Shown: in pieces, positions 6,335-8,456 of the stretch | How positions within the stretch are numbered: position 1 is the first letter of the stretch | Layout: each line of letters begins with the position of its first letter | DNA from: Bacteroidota bacterium | GTDB taxonomy: Bacteria > Bacteroidota > Bacteroidia > Chitinophagales > Chitinophagaceae | Length of the DNA stretch: 8,456 nucleotides | Direction: 5' to 3' | Assembly (NCBI GenBank): GCA_028875955.1 | Contig: JAGWTX010000077.1 | Location: 1-8,456 of the forward strand | The notes under the pieces: generated by a model | What the model saw: the letters and a program-made list of their open reading frames with translations, nothing else | What the model was told of the DNA's origin: nothing | Database searches by the model: none | Program-made: the position numbers and the translations under genes

Positions 6335-7996
6335 ATGACCCCCTTTTTACAAAAAACAATTGCAGTTGCATTTCTTACCGGCATGTCTTACATGACAAAC
6401 GGCCAACAAAACCCTACTGACAGCTCGAAAAATAATAGGGTAATGCTAAGCAATCTGCAACCGGTAGAAACACTGATGCTTACCAAGGAGATCGATATGC
6501 CTGCTAAAGGAGCCATCTATATTGAAAACATCTATGGGAATGTGATCATCAAAACCTGGAACCAGCAAAAGGTGAAAATTGCCACTTCCGTTTCCTATAC
6601 CGGTAAAAACACGTTATCCTCTGATGAATGGATGGAAAAAATCAATCTTTCGCTGAAAAAAGTGGGCAATTCCGTGAAAATAAAATCCGGCAATGTGAAT
6701 GTAGGTAATACGTATTATTCAACAGACAACAGTTTAACCATCACCCCTTCTCAAAACAATGTTCCGTATTTGCTCTACAGGGGCGCAAATGGTCAAACCA
6801 TAACTGGCGGTATCAACAACAAGACAAAACGGGATATCACCATTACCTTGCCGGCTGACAGTAAACTGGATATTGAAAGCAAATACGGGGATGTTACCTT
6901 GCCCAATAATCTGGATGAACTCACCATTGACCTCGCCAACGGGAACCTGGATGCAGAAAACATGGGAAAACTATCCCTCCGATGCAAATATGCAAACATT
7001 ACCGTAGGTGATATCAAAAATGCAGAACTGGAAATCACCAACGGACAGTTTCTGGCAAATAACATATCCGACCTGGACCTGGATAGCAAAAACTCAAGTG
7101 TGGAAATGGCTGCGGTGAAAAACGTTGTCATCAGAAGCACCAACGATGAAGTGGAGATGGAGGAAGTAGGTCAGCTCTCCGGCAGAAAGAACTATGGCAA
7201 TCTCCGTATCACACAGCTAAACAAAAGTATGGATCTGGAAGGGGTGAATGCGGATGTCAAAATCCGCAATGTAGGAAGTGAAGTCAGTCTGATCAAATTA
7301 AACGACCGTTATGCAGATATCCGGATACCGCTGCGGAATGTGAAAAACTATTCTGTCGATTTTACGGGTTTGTATAGTGCCGTATATGGTTCATTTGAGA
7401 AAAAGGTTGTCAATGTAACGGCTGACCCCAATGCTTCCATTACCGTAACCGGAACGCTGAACAGAAATGCTGCGGCTGGTACAGGGTTCAGTAGTAACCG
7501 AAACGAAACACAACCTTATATAACCTATATGGGTACACTGCACAATCTGACTGTAACTGGGAGCCCCGAAACCACGCAATCTGTTTCCACTGTAAACAAA
7601 AATTCGGAAGTGGTTGTCACAGGATTCCCATCACAGGGGGTTACTTCCAAAATCGAAGTAAACAACCTGACGATTACTGGTGTAAAGGGCAGGTTGGAAG
7701 GCGGAACCTTTGTGCCCAATACAAACGGCCTTACCAACATAACTGTTCCCGGGGTAAGCGCCGGTGGAAATTTTCATGGACAATTGTCTTCCGGCACTGC
7801 AGTTGCCGGCACCATTGTTGGTGCGACTACTCCTATGGGACAAGTAGTAAGAGGTACTTTATCTCCTTCTACTTATATCAGTTCGGTCAATGCCAATCTC
7901 AACGATACCCCCAGCAGTTTTGTGGCAAAAGTAGGTGATGGCAAGGGTCTCAAAGTGGATATCAAATGTCAGAACTGCACCGTTGACCTGAAATAA
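6335..7996 (+). CDS. Secreted DUF4097-like beta-helix protein with extended C-terminus
   Basis: The 553-residue product has an N-terminal Sec signal peptide (hydrophobic core IAVAFLTGMSYM, likely cut near TNG/QQ at residue 23-24). Residues about 50-335 resemble the DUF4097 putative adhesin fold: KGAIYIENIYGNVIIKTWN (58-76), then TLPADSKLDIESKYGDVTL. Three tandem units of about 34 residues follow, marked by KYGDV (183), KYANI (218) and KNSSV (252), alternating with NGN, NGQ and TND turns at 202, 236 and 270. This points to a right-handed parallel beta-helix. Residues about 365-530 are rich in Thr, Val, Gly and Asn, with repeated VTG/ITG motifs, and the end carries a CQNC motif (545-548). The gene starts 11 nt after the anti-sigma gene and probably belongs to the same operon. 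Surface or periplasmic location is likely; adhesion, envelope sensing or regulation of the anti-sigma factor are possibilities only. Proteins of this family are usually shorter. Confidence 0.75.
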   Translation: MTPFLQKTIAVAFLTGMSYMTNGQQNPTDSSKNNRVMLSNLQPVETLMLTKEIDMPAKGAIYIENIYGNVIIKTWNQQKVKIATSVSYTGKNTLSSDEWMEKINLSLKKVGNSVKIKSGNVNVGNTYYSTDNSLTITPSQNNVPYLLYRGANGQTITGGINNKTKRDITITLPADSKLDIESKYGDVTLPNNLDELTIDLANGNLDAENMGKLSLRCKYANITVGDIKNAELEITNGQFLANNISDLDLDSKNSSVEMAAVKNVVIRSTNDEVEMEEVGQLSGRKNYGNLRITQLNKSMDLEGVNADVKIRNVGSEVSLIKLNDRYADIRIPLRNVKNYSVDFTGLYSAVYGSFEKKVVNVTADPNASITVTGTLNRNAAAGTGFSSNRNETQPYITYMGTLHNLTVTGSPETTQSVSTVNKNSEVVVTGFPSQGVTSKIEVNNLTITGVKGRLEGGTFVPNTNGLTNITVPGVSAGGNFHGQLSSGTAVAGTIVGATTPMGQVVRGTLSPSTYISSVNANLNDTPSSFVAKVGDGKGLKVDIKCQNCTVDLK

Positions 7997-8019
7997 ATTC
8001 CAATCCGATTCCGATCAAA

Positions 8020-8055
8020 CAGAACCCATTGAAATAAAAATAAATGGGATTTCTG
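8020..8055 (+). terminator. Weak terminator-like hairpin after the DUF4097 gene
   Basis: CAGAA-CCCATT (8020-8030) can pair with AATGGG-(AT)-TTCTG (8043-8055), giving 11 base pairs with a 2-nt bulge and a 12-nt A-rich loop. It starts 23 nt after the stop codon. There is no proper T tract downstream, so termination efficiency is doubtful; it could simply protect the 3' end of the transcript. Confidence 0.35.
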
Positions 8056-8071
8056 ATCCAATATGCCAAGT

Positions 8072-8145
8072 TTTCACACAGCCGATTTTCTCATGTTTTT
8101 ACGTATCGGTCCGTGCCCCGTTTTCACGGGGCACTTGGTGTGAGA
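8072..8145. other. Predicted three-way-junction secondary structure, possible structured RNA or 3'/5' element
   Basis: Three stems nest without conflict. The outer stem pairs TTTCACAC (8072-8079) with GTGTGAGA (8138-8145), 8 pairs including one G-U. An inner hairpin pairs GCCGAT (8081-8086) with ATCGGT (8105-8110), one G-U. A second inner hairpin pairs GTGCCCCGT (8113-8121) with ACGGGGCAC (8126-8134), 9 perfect pairs with a TTTC loop. The junction linkers are only 1, 2 and 3 nt. The structure can form on either strand apart from the G-U pairs, so the strand is undecided. No T tract follows, so it is not a standard terminator. I do not recognise it as a known RNA family. Confidence 0.45.
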
Positions 8146-8240
8146 TGGGGTCTTTGGCGTGCTGGTCTTTAGTCTTTGGGTTTGCTTGTGTACTACCTAG
8201 TATTTCAACATGGTAGGAAACCCCTTGCCTTCAACTACCA

Positions 8241-8274
8241 ATCGCAGCGTAGCGAAGATCCCGCGAATAGCGAA
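8241..8274. repeat. GC-rich TAGCGAA direct repeat, candidate dispersed intergenic element
   Basis: TAGCGAA occurs at 8250-8256 and again at 8268-8274, an 18-bp period, with a related CGCGAA at 8262-8267 and GCAGCG just before. The stretch differs in composition from the AT-richer surroundings. Its reverse complement resembles TTCGCTACGCT-type intergenic repeats that I associate with some Bacteroidota genomes. Only one copy is in the window, so dispersed status is inference. Confidence 0.35.
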
Positions 8275-8295
8275 ACTCCAAACTCTTCATCCCGT

Positions 8296-8326
8296 TTTGT
8301 TATCCAGCCAAATTACCCTAATTTTC
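8296..8326 (+). promoter_or_regulatory. Candidate Bacteroidota-type promoter for the hemolysin-family gene
   Basis: TTTG (8296-8299) matches the -33 box, and TAATTTTC (8319-8326) matches the -7 consensus TAnnTTTG at all but the last base. The two are separated by 19 nt, the preferred spacing for the primary Bacteroidota sigma factor. Transcription would start at or within a few bases of the ATG at 8331, implying a leaderless or near-leaderless mRNA, or else that the match is accidental. Confidence 0.4.
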
Positions 8327-8330
8327 CTCT

Positions 8331-8456
8331 ATGAATGAGCTCTATATCCTCATCTGGATTGGGGTTACCCTGATCTTTATCGGATTTTTCGCAGGGTATG
8401 AAATTGCCTTTGTTTCTGCCAACCGGCTCAGTATCGAGCTCAAGAAAAAACAGGGC
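8331..8456 (+). CDS. Hemolysin/CorC family (CNNM-domain) membrane protein, N-terminal fragment
   Basis: The ATG at 8331 opens 42 codons that run off the right edge, so the gene is truncated by the window. The product begins MNELYILIWIGVTLIFIGFF, a hydrophobic first transmembrane helix, followed by AGYEIAFVSANRLSIELKKKQG. The AGxExAFxSANR pattern after the first helix is the hallmark of the CNNM (DUF21) transmembrane domain, in which E and the small residues line the ion path. Complete members carry three or four membrane helices, two CBS domains and a CorC-HlyC C-terminal domain, and act in Mg2+ or other divalent cation homeostasis despite the name hemolysin. Only the first piece is visible, so presence of the later domains is assumed. 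In many Bacteroidota, as I recall, such a gene lies close to lptC; here about 4.5 kb separates them. Confidence 0.82.
   Translation, partial: MNELYILIWIGVTLIFIGFFAGYEIAFVSANRLSIELKKKQG

Larger units (their letters stand above)
7997..8330. other. 334-bp gap without a convincing gene
   Basis: No reading frame here looks coding on either strand. In order the gap holds a bulged hairpin just after the DUF4097 gene (8020-8055), a compact multi-stem structure (8072-8145), a TCTTTGG/TCTTTAG/TCTTTGG triplet (8151-8179), a GC-rich TAGCGAA repeat motif (8241-8274) and a promoter-like pair of boxes (8296-8326). Each is listed separately. Most other spacers in the window are short (11-130 nt), so this gap stands out. 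Confidence 0.7.

Noticed and set aside
8063..8143. A 26-codon frame starting at ATG 8063 within the gap
   Set aside because: It coincides almost exactly with the predicted stem structure, has no ribosome binding site and shows no recognisable protein features.
8072..8145. A tRNA gene in the multi-stem element
   Set aside because: The size is similar but there is no anticodon arm, TTC loop or CCA-type acceptor arrangement, and only two inner hairpins.
8151..8179. TCTTTGG/TCTTTAG/TCTTTGG as a repeat array or CRISPR-like element
   Set aside because: The units are 7 bp long, irregularly spaced and only three in number.

Overview
The window looks like chromosomal DNA of a Bacteroidota bacterium, most likely a member of the Chitinophagaceae or a close relative. 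The evidence is the style of the proteins: an outer membrane barrel ending in a WFIKRRYD-type tail, a lipoprotein-type LptC, a CoaX with the Bacteroidota GTCITY motif, and an ECF sigma factor followed by an anti-sigma protein without a zinc motif and a DUF4097-type protein. The assignment rests on remembered family features, not on a search. Coding is dense and almost all on the + strand.

Layout. Positions 1-365 (minus strand) hold the N-terminal 121 codons of a glycosyltransferase-like gene that runs off the left edge. A 97-bp divergent gap follows. Then comes a tightly packed + strand run: a LON substrate-binding-domain protein (463-1104), type III pantothenate kinase coaX (1118-1846), an outer membrane beta-barrel protein (1818-3188) and lptC (3181-3792). 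The coaX/barrel and barrel/lptC pairs overlap by 29 and 8 nt, so these genes are probably co-transcribed and partly translationally coupled. After a 71-bp gap there is an aldo/keto reductase (3864-4853), closed by a strong intrinsic terminator (4873-4908).

A second unit follows: an ECF sigma factor (5039-5590, probable TTG start), a putative single-pass anti-sigma factor (5583-6323, 8-nt overlap) and a secreted DUF4097-like beta-helix protein of 553 residues (6335-7996). I read these as one regulatory module: a cytoplasmic sigma factor, a membrane-spanning regulator with a long periplasmic arm, and an exported repeat protein as possible effector or sensor partner.

The gap 7997-8330 holds no convincing gene. 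It does hold a weak hairpin after the DUF4097 gene, a compact predicted three-way-junction structure (8072-8145), a TAGCGAA-containing GC-rich motif that resembles a dispersed intergenic repeat, and a good match to a Bacteroidota promoter placed almost on top of the next start codon. That next gene (8331 to the right edge) is the N-terminus of a hemolysin/CorC (CNNM-domain) family membrane protein.

Functionally the left half is envelope biogenesis plus CoA supply (LptC for LPS transport, a barrel protein, CoaX), and the right half is an envelope-facing signalling module. No CRISPR array, tRNA, rRNA, transposase or integrase was seen. Most of the window is ordinary. The points most worth checking are the extended C-terminal part of the DUF4097 protein, the structured element in the last gap, and the apparent separation of lptC from the hemolysin-family gene by the reductase and sigma module.
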